From Alphaproteobacteria bacterium (GTDB lineage: Bacteria > Pseudomonadota > Alphaproteobacteria > Rs-D84): a stretch of 29,596 nucleotides of DNA. The notes beneath the pieces were generated by a model. That model worked only from the letters and a program-made list of their open reading frames with translations. It was not told the origin of the DNA and made no database searches. Numbering within the stretch: the first letter of the stretch is position 1; every line of letters begins with the position of its first letter. The stretch lies in assembly GCA_029051085.1 (NCBI GenBank), contig JAIDLK010000069.1, positions 1-29,596 on the forward strand, in the 5' to 3' direction. Shown piece by piece: positions 1-8,742 of this stretch. The translations under genes were made by a program, and so were the position numbers.

Positions 1-226
1 CATAACCAGCCATACGCTTGTACCGGCATACTATATCGGTCAAAACATTGTCCAATGCATGCCCCATATGCAAATTACCCGTTACATTCGGCGGCGGCAT
101 CATTATGCAAAACGGCTTTTTATCCGACGTTACATCGTTTTCCCAAAATGCATTCGAATCCCAGAATTGCTGTATCCGGGTTTCTATTTCGCGCGCGTTA
201 ATGTTTTTTCCGAGTTCTATATTCAT
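1..226 (-). CDS. valS: Valyl-tRNA synthetase, N-terminal part (cut by window edge)
   Basis: Class I aminoacyl-tRNA synthetase that charges tRNA-Val in the cytoplasm. About 75 N-terminal residues are visible. They carry the ValS block MMPPPNVTGNLHMGHAL, which holds the HMGH version of the class I HIGH signature, preceded by the usual FWDSNAFWEND type segment. The start ATG (226-224) follows the stop of the DUF2147 gene by only 3 nt, and a purine-rich AGGAAATAAG lies just upstream, so the two genes are probably co-transcribed. The rest of the gene runs off the left edge. Assignment rests on the highly characteristic PPPNVTG/HMGH motif. Confidence 0.93.
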   Translation of the reverse strand, partial: MNIELGKNINAREIETRIQQFWDSNAFWENDVTSDKKPFCIMMPPPNVTGNLHMGHALDNVLTDIVCRYKRMAGY

Positions 227-229
227 TTC

Positions 230-745
230 TTATTTCCTGATGTTCGGTGTCCATTTAGACGTATCAATATCCTTTAATTCCGACGGCATATCCGATGACG
301 ACAAAGTGCGCCATTTCTGGGTGCGACCAATCGGTCCGATTTTACCACGCACATTCAATGTACCCGGCGCATCCTGCCAGATTACCGACGAATAAACCTT
401 GCCGCTGGTCGGGTCCATAATCTTGCCGTCTTCATAACGGTTGTCATCGGCATCCCATTCCATTTCCCATATTATATCCAATCCGACAAATTTTGGAGTG
501 CCCTTTATTTTATCCGCAACCTTTACCGGCGACGCGATTGTTTCGGATATATTGCCATCCGGCCCATACAACGCAACAATACGCCCGGCAAGCGCACCGC
601 CGTCCCCATATTCATACAATGCGACAACCGATTTCGGCTGATTTGTCTTGTCATCAATTGTCTGGTACAGACCCGACAGTGGGGCCGCATTCACCACATG
701 CGTGACCAATGCCAGCGCCGCAACAAACATAAATAATTTTTTCAT
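230..745 (-). CDS. DUF2147 family exported protein
   Basis: 171-aa protein with an N-terminal signal peptide (MKKLFMFVAALALVTHVVNA, cleavage likely after VNA). The mature part follows the DUF2147 pattern: a leading SGLYQTIDD.TNQPKSVV strand, a GALAGRIVALYG segment, a central GLDIIWEMEWD segment, and a C-terminal LNVRGKIGPIGRTQKW region. DUF2147 proteins are small periplasmic, lipocalin-like beta proteins of unknown biochemical role. An AAGGGA Shine-Dalgarno lies before the ATG, and a sigma70-like promoter is visible upstream. It heads a likely two-gene unit with valS, an odd pairing that suggests chance linkage rather than shared function. Confidence 0.8.
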   Translation of the reverse strand: MKKLFMFVAALALVTHVVNAAPLSGLYQTIDDKTNQPKSVVALYEYGDGGALAGRIVALYGPDGNISETIASPVKVADKIKGTPKFVGLDIIWEMEWDADDNRYEDGKIMDPTSGKVYSSVIWQDAPGTLNVRGKIGPIGRTQKWRTLSSSDMPSELKDIDTSKWTPNIRK

Positions 746-775
746 ATCAATCCCTTGTAAAAATCGAACTTTTTA

Positions 776-803
776 ATCGTATCAGAATAAAATCAAAATT
801 CAA
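776..803 (-). promoter_or_regulatory. Sigma70-type promoter for DUF2147-valS
   Basis: On the minus strand TTGAAT (803-798), a 16-nt spacer, and TACGAT (781-776) preceded by an extended TG motif. It lies in the 65-bp gap between comF and the DUF2147 gene and would give a leader of about 24 nt containing the AAGGGA Shine-Dalgarno. Confidence 0.55.
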
Positions 804-810
804 GCGGCGA

Positions 811-1530
811 CTATACCGTGCGAACAACGCGACAAAATGTTACACCGCAAACAGATTTGGCACCGGCCCGCTGTAAAACACGACGCAATTCGGACAAGGT
901 GGCGCCACTCGTATACACATCATCAACCAGCAATATTTTACGACCACGGATACGTTCCGGCCGAACAACGGTAAAGACACCGCTGATGTTTTCTTTTCGC
1001 TGGCGCGGGGTCATGTGACCCATGTCAGGTCGATGACGACGGCGAACACTGTCGACATCCAGCGGCACCTCCATTGCCCGCGCAATCGGACGCGCCAGCA
1101 GGGTTGCCTGATTATAAGTTCTGTGAATAAGACGCGGGCGAGCCAACGGAACCGGCATAACAATATCAAAATCAGCCGCCCTATCACGCAGTGCCCATAT
1201 CATGGCACGGGCCATGAAGCGTGCATATTTTATGCGGCCGCCATGTTTAAACGGCAGCATTACACTGCGCGACATTTCATCATAGCGGCACGCGGAACGC
1301 AGCCACTCCAAATAAAATTCATCACGCGCGCATACCGGGCACGATGATGCGCCGCCAACATCAAAAACCATCGGATATCCGCATCGTTCGCACTTTGGCG
1401 AATCTATCCATTCAAAGCACCCAAAGCAGTCCGCGCATAATTCACCATGAACGGAAACCGGCGCGCCACAAACAGGACACGCCGGAGGAAATAAAAATTC
1501 TATAATCTTGCCTAAGCCGCGGACAATCAT
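811..1530 (-). CDS. comF: ComF family phosphoribosyltransferase-like protein
   Basis: 239-aa ComF/GntX family protein. The N-terminal third has paired cysteine knuckles (CPVCG, CADC, CERCG, CPVC), the predicted zinc ribbon. The C-terminal half is a type I phosphoribosyltransferase fold with the PRPP-binding signature ILLVDDVYTSGATL near residues 200-213. ComF proteins support DNA uptake or intracellular processing of incoming DNA in competent bacteria; the exact reaction is not settled. I chose the ATG at 1530, 2 nt after the stop of the upstream gene; a TTG at 1539 in the same frame overlaps that gene and is less likely. Close spacing implies translational coupling with the OmpA_C-like gene upstream. 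Confidence 0.88.
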   Translation of the reverse strand: MIVRGLGKIIEFLFPPACPVCGAPVSVHGELCADCFGCFEWIDSPKCERCGYPMVFDVGGASSCPVCARDEFYLEWLRSACRYDEMSRSVMLPFKHGGRIKYARFMARAMIWALRDRAADFDIVMPVPLARPRLIHRTYNQATLLARPIARAMEVPLDVDSVRRRHRPDMGHMTPRQRKENISGVFTVVRPERIRGRKILLVDDVYTSGATLSELRRVLQRAGAKSVCGVTFCRVVRTV

Positions 1531-1532
1531 AA

Positions 1533-2876
1533 CTACCAAGACATACTGGTATATGTTTTCTTGTCAATCGTATCGCCAAACATGTCACGCTTTTGACGGC
1601 TTAGCGTCTCGTACTGGTCACTGGATATAATACGCAGAACAAAGCTTTCGTCATCACGCTGGGACAGTACCGGCATAATGCGCTGTTCTGACACACCGGT
1701 ATCACGCAGCACCTGCTCCACAATCGCCAAACGACGCGCCGCAAGTTTACGATCCGTCATATTTGTTGTTGCACTGCTGGGGATAGAGACTTGAATAGCA
1801 CGCTTTGGATTGCTGACCACTATGCCCGCATATTCGGTTAGCAGATTATAGTTATCGCGCGACAATGCGGAATCATCGCCACGGAACTTTATCTTTATTT
1901 CCAACGGGCGAACGCCGCCGGCCTCTGACAGGTCACGCTTTGCGGTAAAGCCCTCCATCGAAGATGTCATATCGCTTGCCACATCAAAACGGTCATCTAT
2001 CTGATATGTCGACAGATGCTTATTCTCTGACAAATATGTTTTACGGAACGCCTTGCGCAGTTCAGACGGCGACATAGACGTCATATCATCACGTACCGAG
2101 GCAATGCGCGGGGATGCCGTTTTTTCAACCGTGCGAACAACAACATCATCCTGCATGGGAACAACCATTCTGTGCAGGGATACCCGCTCGCCCGCAGTCT
2201 CGGCCGCAACGGGTGCAGACGCAAGTAGCGGTGACACCGGCGCAACATCAGCCTTGGCATCCGAAATTGGTGCCGTGATAACACGCGACGACGATGCGTT
2301 GCGCGAGGCAACCTTTGGCGCGGCGACCGACGCATCCGCACGACGCTGCAGCTCGACCAGACGCTCTATCTCTGCGTCCAGGGCGCCACTGCGCGGCGCA
2401 CCGGACGGTGCATCGGCAGTATTGCGCGCAACCAAATCCTTGCGCGGGGCGGCATCCAAACTTTCTTCGGGTAAATCATAATCAGCGCGAACAACAGAAA
2501 TTTCATCCGCCGTGGGCATGCGCAACGGCGAATCGTTTTTAGCCCATAAATCCGAACTGGGGCGCCGCGGAACCAACATATCGGCAGAAGCGATTTTCTG
2601 CCCCGCATCAACCGATGGCGACGCCTGTTTTACAGGGACCGCTTTTTTCGCATTACGCGCGACAACCGCTTTCTTTGGGGCGGGCGACACCGTAACGGAC
2701 GGCGCGGCGGCCGCATTCGACGCAACAGTGTTTACAGACGTCGTCTTAATATCTTCGCCAAAGGCGGCGCGTGCCGAAACACCCGCCGAGCCAACGTTTA
2801 CAACAGGCAAACGCGAACCACCCAATGCCGGTAATGCTATGAAAATCGACAAAACAGAAACTGTAATTCGTCGCAT
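1533..2876 (-). CDS. Secreted protein with degenerate OmpA_C-like C-terminus
   Basis: 447 aa. A signal peptide (MRRITVSVLSIFIALPALGG) precedes about 270 residues of Ala/Ser/Val/Pro-rich, probably disordered sequence, then a folded C-terminal region of about 130 residues. That region resembles an OmpA-type peptidoglycan-binding domain: IKIKFRGDDSALSRDNYNLL, a segment of the form NPKRAIQVSIPSS, then RKLAARRLAIVEQVL and GVSEQRIMPVL. The canonical GxTD motif with its diaminopimelate-binding Asp is missing, although the Arg-rich helix remains, so binding to the wall may be lost or altered. The gene sits between murG and comF and has a promoter-like sequence and a good AAGGAAAGGA Shine-Dalgarno. 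The fold assignment is inference. Confidence 0.6.
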   Translation of the reverse strand: MRRITVSVLSIFIALPALGGSRLPVVNVGSAGVSARAAFGEDIKTTSVNTVASNAAAAPSVTVSPAPKKAVVARNAKKAVPVKQASPSVDAGQKIASADMLVPRRPSSDLWAKNDSPLRMPTADEISVVRADYDLPEESLDAAPRKDLVARNTADAPSGAPRSGALDAEIERLVELQRRADASVAAPKVASRNASSSRVITAPISDAKADVAPVSPLLASAPVAAETAGERVSLHRMVVPMQDDVVVRTVEKTASPRIASVRDDMTSMSPSELRKAFRKTYLSENKHLSTYQIDDRFDVASDMTSSMEGFTAKRDLSEAGGVRPLEIKIKFRGDDSALSRDNYNLLTEYAGIVVSNPKRAIQVSIPSSATTNMTDRKLAARRLAIVEQVLRDTGVSEQRIMPVLSQRDDESFVLRIISSDQYETLSRQKRDMFGDTIDKKTYTSMSW

Positions 2877-2896
2877 ATTCCTTTCCTTCCGATTAC

Positions 2897-2926
2897 ATCA
2901 TAGAACAAATGACGAATCGCAAGCAA
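2897..2926 (-). promoter_or_regulatory. Putative promoter before the OmpA_C-like gene
   Basis: Minus strand TTGCTT (2926-2921), an 18-nt spacer and TATGAT (2902-2897), in the 70-bp gap after murG. It could supply independent transcription of the secreted protein and comF. Confidence 0.45.
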
Positions 2927-2946
2927 GCAGAAAAATGCAACCAATA

Positions 2947-3993
2947 TCATTTTACTATCGCAGCGACAATATTTTCGACAGCTTCATTTGGAACAAATGC
3001 CTTTGATGCCATTTTGTCCAGACGAGACGGGTTGTCAAACAACTCGTTCAAAGTCGCCGTAAGCCAGCGGGCGGAAAACTTTGACTGTTCGATTGCAAAA
3101 CCGCCACCGTTTTTGGCAAATGCCGCCGCATTGGCCGCCTGGTCCGGATTTATTCCAAGGGGAACCAGCACCGCCGGACGCCCGACGGTCTGTAGCTCTA
3201 CAACCGTGCTGGCACCACTGCGACCGATAACAAGGTCGGCATCAATAATTCGCGCCGCCATGTCATGTACAAAAGACAAAACATTGGCGTGGATTTTGTT
3301 GTCTGCATAAAACTTCTGAAGGCGCGCAACATTTTCCGGGCGTGTTTGATGCGTGACAAAAATCTTTTTGTTTTTCATGGCCGCAATTGCACCGGGAACA
3401 ACGTCGTCCAAAATCTGTGCCCCCAGCGAGCCGCCGGTTACCAATATTCTGCCCTTATGTGTCAGCGGTGCATTCGCAGCGTCCAAGAATTCCCGGCGCA
3501 CCGGCAGACCGGTATATATTACGCGTGCAGCCGTGCCAGCCGGAATTCCCGCAACACTGGGGAAACTGGTCATCAATGTTTTAACCCAGCGCATTGCGAA
3601 TTTATTTGCACGACCGATGGCGGCGTTCTGCTCATGCAGATACGTGGGCACACGCCACACATGTGCCGCAAATACCGCCGGCACGGACGCATATCCGCCA
3701 AACGCAACAACGCGGTCGGGGCGCGAGAACATAAAGCGCAGCACCAGCGCAGATGCCGACACACCTATTTTCCCAAGCGCATACATCTGGCGCAGTCTGC
3801 TTTTTGCACCGACACCCGACGCCCAGACATGAACACGACGCGCACCGGCGGGGGCGCCGCGCGTAACCATATCGCGCACGCGACCGTCACATGAAATCGT
3901 TATTTTATGCCCGGCCGCGGACAATGCCTCAGCCACACTCAGTGCCGGAAACACATGTCCGCCGGTACCACCTGTTGCAACCCATATTTTCAT
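2947..3993 (-). CDS. murG: UDP-GlcNAc:lipid I N-acetylglucosaminyltransferase MurG
   Basis: 348 aa, close to the family length of about 355. MurG adds GlcNAc from UDP-GlcNAc to lipid I, giving lipid II on the inner face of the cytoplasmic membrane. Visible signatures are the N-terminal glycine loop WVATGGTGGHVFPALSVA, YLHEQNAAIGRANKFA in the acceptor domain, ILVTGGSLGAQILDD, and the nucleotide-binding segment VIGRSGASTVVELQ...PAVLVPLG. It is the third gene of the mraY-ftsW-murG run and starts 15 nt after ftsW, with a GGGGAAGAA ribosome site. Confidence 0.96.
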   Translation of the reverse strand: MKIWVATGGTGGHVFPALSVAEALSAAGHKITISCDGRVRDMVTRGAPAGARRVHVWASGVGAKSRLRQMYALGKIGVSASALVLRFMFSRPDRVVAFGGYASVPAVFAAHVWRVPTYLHEQNAAIGRANKFAMRWVKTLMTSFPSVAGIPAGTAARVIYTGLPVRREFLDAANAPLTHKGRILVTGGSLGAQILDDVVPGAIAAMKNKKIFVTHQTRPENVARLQKFYADNKIHANVLSFVHDMAARIIDADLVIGRSGASTVVELQTVGRPAVLVPLGINPDQAANAAAFAKNGGGFAIEQSKFSARWLTATLNELFDNPSRLDKMASKAFVPNEAVENIVAAIVK

Positions 3994-4008
3994 ATTTCTT
4001 CCCCCGTG

Positions 4009-5148
4009 TTATTTCCACTTATCTTCACGCACCACCGCCAGAATCATTCCAAACAACAGGCAGAATGCGACGAACGAGCTGCCCCCGTATGAAATAAAAG
4101 GCAACGTCATACCTTTTGGTGCGAACAAATGTAATGTGGTCATTAAATTGATACAAACCTGGGTCCCGAACAATGCCGCCGCACCACCGGTCGCATAAAA
4201 CACAAACGGATCACGCGCATCCATTGCGTCTGTGGTCAGTCTTTTCAAAACATACAACAGCAGACAAAGCAATCCGCATGCGATTATCGCCCCCACGTCT
4301 TCGGCAATCGCGGCAAAAATAAAATCCGTATGCGCATCGGGCAAAGACTGCTTTACAAACGCGTCATCGCCGCTGCCCAACAGCCCCCCGTGCTGAATTG
4401 ACTGAACAGACTGGGTTACCTGGTAATTGTCGCCATCGCCGGTAATAAGCGTCATAATACGACGATGAACGTGCCCCATGGTAAAAAATGCGGCGGTTAT
4501 ACCCAATGGAATCATCGCAACAACCCCGGCAAACAGCTTCCACGGCAGACCGGCAATAAACAACATCGCCCCCAGCACCGCCAGGTATAACATCGCCGTA
4601 CCAACGTCCGGATGCGAAAAGATAATCAGCAATGACGGTATAAACAGCGCCAGATATGTCCACCAACTGAGCCAGGCGGGCCGCCATGCATCACGATTGG
4701 TAAACATGTTCGCACCAAACTTTTCCGACATGCGCGCCAAAAACCACGCAGTCAAAATTATAAATCCCGGTTTCATGATATCGGCCGGCATCACATTGAA
4801 TCCCATCAGGGATACAAATCGCTTTGACCCTTTGATAACATGAGGGACAATAATCGTTAGCGGCAACAGCGCCAAGCCCGCTGCAACATTTAACACACTT
4901 ACCCGCAGAACCCATTTTTTATTTAGCATACTGGCCGCGAACAATGTTATCAAACCGATGATATAAAAAGGCATCATTTTAAGCATGAAATAATGCCATG
5001 GTTGGCCTATGCGTTCGGCCGAGACGGAACCGGCCGAAACAACGAACAGCATGCCGATAAATACCAGCAACAGCACACAGCCCAGCAAACGGCGGTCTAT
5101 CTCAAAATACCAACTTGTTAACTTGCTTTCTTCACTTCGCTTAAACAT
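4009..5148 (-). CDS. ftsW: SEDS peptidoglycan polymerase FtsW
   Basis: 379-aa polytopic membrane protein of the SEDS (FtsW/RodA/SpoVE) family, which polymerises lipid II glycans at the division septum together with a class B PBP. Conserved blocks include KGSKRFVSL, the MPADIMKPGFI loop (family QPSE..K), HPDVGTAML, the large periplasmic loop with QSVQSIQHGGLLGSG and LPDAHTDFIFAAIAEDVG, and the C-terminal GMTLPFISYGGSS. RodA is the alternative, but the position between mraY and murG supports FtsW. The usual intervening murD is absent; ftsW follows mraY by 18 nt. Confidence 0.93.
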   Translation of the reverse strand: MFKRSEESKLTSWYFEIDRRLLGCVLLLVFIGMLFVVSAGSVSAERIGQPWHYFMLKMMPFYIIGLITLFAASMLNKKWVLRVSVLNVAAGLALLPLTIIVPHVIKGSKRFVSLMGFNVMPADIMKPGFIILTAWFLARMSEKFGANMFTNRDAWRPAWLSWWTYLALFIPSLLIIFSHPDVGTAMLYLAVLGAMLFIAGLPWKLFAGVVAMIPLGITAAFFTMGHVHRRIMTLITGDGDNYQVTQSVQSIQHGGLLGSGDDAFVKQSLPDAHTDFIFAAIAEDVGAIIACGLLCLLLYVLKRLTTDAMDARDPFVFYATGGAAALFGTQVCINLMTTLHLFAPKGMTLPFISYGGSSFVAFCLLFGMILAVVREDKWK

Positions 5149-5166
5149 TGAAAGGGCCCGAATTCC

Positions 5167-6255
5167 TTATGCAAACTTTAACAGTACCAGCGCCAGTCCC
5201 GAAAACAATATGGAAACGATAAAGAAGCGCTCCACTATCTTTGTTTCAGCCCATCCCAATTCTTCAAAATGATGGTGCAATGGCGCACGCAAAAACACAC
5301 GTCGACCGGTGCCGGTTGTCTTGCGCGTGATTTTAAAGAACACTGTTTGAATAAAGGATGAAAGCAAAATCAAAACCATCATTCCGGCAGCAACACCCAT
5401 GATGATTTCCGATTTCAGCAGCATTGCAACCGTACCCATAAATCCACCCAGCGCCAACGAACCGACATCACCCATAAATATTGATGCAGGCTTTGAATTA
5501 TACCACAAAAAGCCCAGTACGGCACCGAATGCCGCCCCCAGGACCGCATATAACCCCGATGCACCCGGCAAGAACATCACAGTATCCATAAAACCGATAC
5601 GTGTCGCACCATATAGCGCCACCACCAAAACAACAAGAACCGGCATGTATAGTTTCGCCAGCATTCCATCCAAACCATCGGTAATATTAGTGGCATTTGC
5701 CGAGCCGCATATAACAAAATACGCAAACACATAATACAACACCCCAAGCGGCAGGATAATCCCCGCCCCCAGCGCCAATGAATACGCCGGGATATACGGC
5801 GGCATTGTGCGATTAACCAAATAAGCAAGAATAATTACGCAAATACCTTCCAGTACAAGGCGCATTAACGGCGATAATCCGTTTGATGCCTTTTTAGACT
5901 GGCTAGTGACTTTTTTATAATCATCTGCAAACCCGATTGCACCAAACATTACCAACGCGGCCAATGCAATCCATGCAACCGCACTGTTCAGCGGCATAAA
6001 CAGGACAGATGCGGCAATTATTGCAACCAATACCAGCAAGCCCCCCATGGTCGGTGTTCCCGCTTTCTTGCGATGTTCGGCCGGAACATTTTCACTTATC
6101 GGCTGACCCTTTTTCTGCCATGCACGCATGGCGGCCACAAACGGACGCCCCAGCAAGAACATTATCAAAAAAGACAAACCGAATGCGGCCGCAAACTGGG
6201 TCCAGCCACTGGCAAAAAAATAAAATCCGCGGGAAAGAAAAAAATCGGTCAGCAT
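5167..6255 (-). CDS. mraY: Phospho-N-acetylmuramoyl-pentapeptide transferase MraY
   Basis: 362-aa, about ten-helix membrane enzyme that transfers phospho-MurNAc-pentapeptide from UDP to undecaprenyl phosphate, forming lipid I. Diagnostic motifs: KKAGTPTMGG near the N-terminus, GFADDYKKV with the catalytic Asp pair, NATNITDGLDGM, FMGDVGSLALGG, and APLHHHFEELGW with the His cluster. Length matches the family (about 360). An AAGGAGAA Shine-Dalgarno precedes the ATG. It is the first gene of the shortened dcw run. Confidence 0.97.
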   Translation of the reverse strand: MLTDFFLSRGFYFFASGWTQFAAAFGLSFLIMFLLGRPFVAAMRAWQKKGQPISENVPAEHRKKAGTPTMGGLLVLVAIIAASVLFMPLNSAVAWIALAALVMFGAIGFADDYKKVTSQSKKASNGLSPLMRLVLEGICVIILAYLVNRTMPPYIPAYSLALGAGIILPLGVLYYVFAYFVICGSANATNITDGLDGMLAKLYMPVLVVLVVALYGATRIGFMDTVMFLPGASGLYAVLGAAFGAVLGFLWYNSKPASIFMGDVGSLALGGFMGTVAMLLKSEIIMGVAAGMMVLILLSSFIQTVFFKITRKTTGTGRRVFLRAPLHHHFEELGWAETKIVERFFIVSILFSGLALVLLKFA

Positions 6256-6279
6256 AAAATTCTCCTTACTATGCCGACC

Positions 6280-6288
6280 ATTGTATCA
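6280..6288 (-). promoter_or_regulatory. Extended -10 promoter of mraY
   Basis: On the minus strand TGATACAAT (6288-6280) is an extended -10 element about 25 nt before the mraY ATG. The -35 region is weak, as is common for extended -10 promoters. It probably drives mraY-ftsW-murG. Confidence 0.5.
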
Positions 6289-6310
6289 CAAGATTAAAGG
6301 AAAATAAATC

Positions 6311-6616
6311 TTATTTAGCGACGCATTCATAGACCATATCTTCGTCCAGAATCATCGTCCAACTGTCACCTTTGTTCCACATGGTTACCGGTGTATCATT
6401 TAAAACACCGTCAAACCGGGCACCGGATGCAGATACCGCATTTATCAATTCAGCCGCATCACCATTCAAAACAGCATTTATTCTGTCACCACTTTCGGAT
6501 AAAGTTATTTCAACAGTATAATCCCCACACTGTTGGACAATAACATCTGATGCATTCTTGGCATCGCAGGCCGCCAACGCAAAACAAATAACAGCAAATA
6601 AAAATACCTTTTTCAT
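6311..6616 (-). CDS. MliC-type lysozyme inhibitor lipoprotein
   Basis: About 101 aa. The lipoprotein signal peptide ends in the lipobox LAAC (about residues 15-18), so the protein is lipid-anchored. The mature domain matches the MliC/PliC fold: a first Cys (VQQCGDY), the SASGARF motif, a WNKGDSW segment and a final YEC. In characterised MliC proteins the SASGARY/WxKG surface inserts into the active site of C-type lysozyme, protecting the wall from host lysozyme. An in-frame ATG at 6631 gives five extra residues (MGAFY). The -10 box lies 9 nt before that ATG, so a start with almost no leader is possible there. Neither start has a clear Shine-Dalgarno. Confidence 0.75.
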   Translation of the reverse strand: MKKVFLFAVICFALAACDAKNASDVIVQQCGDYTVEITLSESGDRINAVLNGDAAELINAVSASGARFDGVLNDTPVTMWNKGDSWTMILDEDMVYECVAK

Positions 6617-6618
6617 AT

Positions 6619-6640
6619 AAAACGCCCCCATACGGGGGCA
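6619..6640 (-). terminator. Intrinsic terminator-like hairpin
   Basis: GCCCCC (6624-6629) pairs with GGGGGC (6634-6639) around a 4-nt loop, followed by TTTT on the minus strand. It lies between mrcA and the MliC gene and would end mrcA transcription. It also falls inside the 5' end of the MliC transcript. Confidence 0.5.
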
Positions 6641-6649
6641 ATTATATCA
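6641..6649 (-). promoter_or_regulatory. Extended -10 promoter of the MliC gene
   Basis: Minus strand TGATATAAT (6649-6641), a perfect extended -10. Transcription should begin near 6634, inside the GC hairpin and 3 nt before the upstream in-frame ATG at 6631. Confidence 0.55.
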
Positions 6650-6669
6650 CAAAGCGCAGCGATTCGAAA

Positions 6670-8733
6670 TTAAAATACGCCGCCCACGACCGCCGATGCA
6701 GGCGCCGACGAGCCGTCCCCGGCACTGACACGGCGCGGCGCGGGATTCGGACGCTGACCGGGTTTAAATGCCTCCTGTATAATCAGGCCGTCCGGGTCGG
6801 ATGCCGCAGATGCACCGCTGCGCCGATTAACACGCATGAACGTCATACCGTCCGGCACTGCAAACGGCTGATTCTTTTCCCCGGCCAATGCCGCCGTCAT
6901 AAAATCCGCAAATGCCAGTGCGGCCATGTGGCTGCCGGCACCTTTGCCCAATGCACGCGGAGTATCATACCCCAGGTAAACACCCGTTATTAAATTCTTG
7001 GAAAATCCCACGAACCAAACATCCTTTACATCATTTGTTGTGCCCGTTTTGCCCGCAATCGTATGACCTGCGACCCGCGCCTGTTTACCCGTGCCGCGCT
7101 CAACAGCCCCCTGCAGTATCGATACAATCTGATACAGGCTTTGCGGGTCGGACAAGGCCTCGCCGGCGGCGGCGGTATCGGGCGGCGTTAAATCGTCGGA
7201 CCATTCCGCCATATCCGGCGCCCCAGAGCCGACAAGACGTCCATATCTGTCTTCTATATAATCAACAAATTTCGGTTCAACCGCACGCCCACCGTTTATA
7301 AACGCCGCATACCCGGTAACCAGACGCGCCAAAGTTGTTTCACCGGACCCCAGCGCCAAAGACAGATTCATATTCTTCATATCGGCGGGATATACACCGA
7401 AACGCTGGGCCGCATCGATGGCGTTTGATACACCGATTTGCTCAACCAGACGCACCGCCGGAACATTACGTGATGTTTCCAGCGCCAGACGCAGCGGCAC
7501 ATCACCCAGGAATTTCTTGTCATAATTTTCCGGCTTCCACACCATGTTGTTTTCACGAACGCCAACTATCGGTGCATCCAATAACAATGCCTCCGGCGAC
7601 ATTCCGCGTTCCAAGGCGGCCAGATATACAAACGGTTTTATAGTGGAGCCAACCTGGCGATATGCCTGGGTCGCACGATTAAAAGAGCTTTCCGCGAAAC
7701 TGCGCCCACCCGCCATTGCCAAAACACGGCCGGTATGCGGGTTCATCACAATTATGGCCCCCTGCAGCTTTTCCTTGCCGCCGCGGCCATTGTTATATGT
7801 ATCCAACGCCTTGTTCAATGCCGCGGATGCCGCACGCTGGTATTCGGGAACAATTGTGGTTTTGATATACAGTCCTTCGTTATACAACTGCTCGCGTCCG
7901 ATTGTTGTTAACAACTGGCGGCGAACATCTTCGGCAAAGTACTGAAACTCAGGCTCCATCTGGGCGGTAAAACCACTGTTGATATTAAGTTCTTCGGCAG
8001 ATGCCTCGATCGCCTGTTCTTTTGTAATATATCCTTCTTCGACCATACGACGCAGAACATAATTGCGACGGTCAACCGCACGGTCACGATTATTCGGCGC
8101 CTTTGGCAATGATGCCAGAAACGCACATTCGGCAAGCGATAATTCAGATACCGGCTTATTGAAGTACATCAGCGCAGCACTGCCCACACCATATGCACGC
8201 GCCCCCAAAAAGATTTGGTTTAAATACAGGGTCATTATATGCTGTTTGGAGAATGTCCGCTCAAGCTTTAATGCCAAAATCGCCTCTTTTATTTTTCGCG
8301 ATATTGTACGTTCCGATGTTAAGAAAAAGTTTTTGGCAACCTGTTGCGTGATGGTGGACGCACCGGAAAAATTCGCATGAAATCCCATCAGCCCCAGCGT
8401 ATTGTTTGCAACCGCACGAACAATACCCTGCATGTCGATACCGGGATGGCGCCAGAAATTCTGATCTTCGGCCGCGATGAAGGCATTCACCAACTGGGGC
8501 GGCATATCATCAAAATCAATAAATACGCGCCGTTCTTCGGCATACTCGATTAACAACGAACCATCTGATGCATACAGACGCGTTGCAACCGGCGGCGCAT
8601 ATGTCGCCAGCTTTTTATAATCGGGCAAATCATGCCCATATATCAAAACCAGCGCCGCCAATGCCGCAACACCTGCGGTAAAGCACCAAAATATTATATT
8701 TAATAAAACACGTAAGATTTTTTTGAATTTCAT
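6670..8733 (-). CDS. mrcA: Class A penicillin-binding protein (PBP1A type)
   Basis: 687-aa bifunctional glycosyltransferase/transpeptidase anchored by one N-terminal helix (about residues 9-31). The GT51 domain shows AAEDQNFWRHPGID with the catalytic Glu, GASTITQQVAKNFFL, KIKEAILALKLE and LYLNQIFLGARAYGVGSAA. The transpeptidase domain shows SXXK as STIK (in RQVGSTIKPFVY), SXN as SRN (in LETSRNVPAVRL) and KTGTTN. All catalytic motifs are intact. It is shorter than enterobacterial PBP1A (about 850 aa), mainly through a reduced linker and C-terminus. The start codon lies only 9 nt after the -10 box, so its mRNA is probably nearly leaderless. Confidence 0.93.
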   Translation of the reverse strand: MKFKKILRVLLNIIFWCFTAGVAALAALVLIYGHDLPDYKKLATYAPPVATRLYASDGSLLIEYAEERRVFIDFDDMPPQLVNAFIAAEDQNFWRHPGIDMQGIVRAVANNTLGLMGFHANFSGASTITQQVAKNFFLTSERTISRKIKEAILALKLERTFSKQHIMTLYLNQIFLGARAYGVGSAALMYFNKPVSELSLAECAFLASLPKAPNNRDRAVDRRNYVLRRMVEEGYITKEQAIEASAEELNINSGFTAQMEPEFQYFAEDVRRQLLTTIGREQLYNEGLYIKTTIVPEYQRAASAALNKALDTYNNGRGGKEKLQGAIIVMNPHTGRVLAMAGGRSFAESSFNRATQAYRQVGSTIKPFVYLAALERGMSPEALLLDAPIVGVRENNMVWKPENYDKKFLGDVPLRLALETSRNVPAVRLVEQIGVSNAIDAAQRFGVYPADMKNMNLSLALGSGETTLARLVTGYAAFINGGRAVEPKFVDYIEDRYGRLVGSGAPDMAEWSDDLTPPDTAAAGEALSDPQSLYQIVSILQGAVERGTGKQARVAGHTIAGKTGTTNDVKDVWFVGFSKNLITGVYLGYDTPRALGKGAGSHMAALAFADFMTAALAGEKNQPFAVPDGMTFMRVNRRSGASAASDPDGLIIQEAFKPGQRPNPAPRRVSAGDGSSAPASAVVGGVF

Positions 8734-8742
8734 GGTGTGGAA

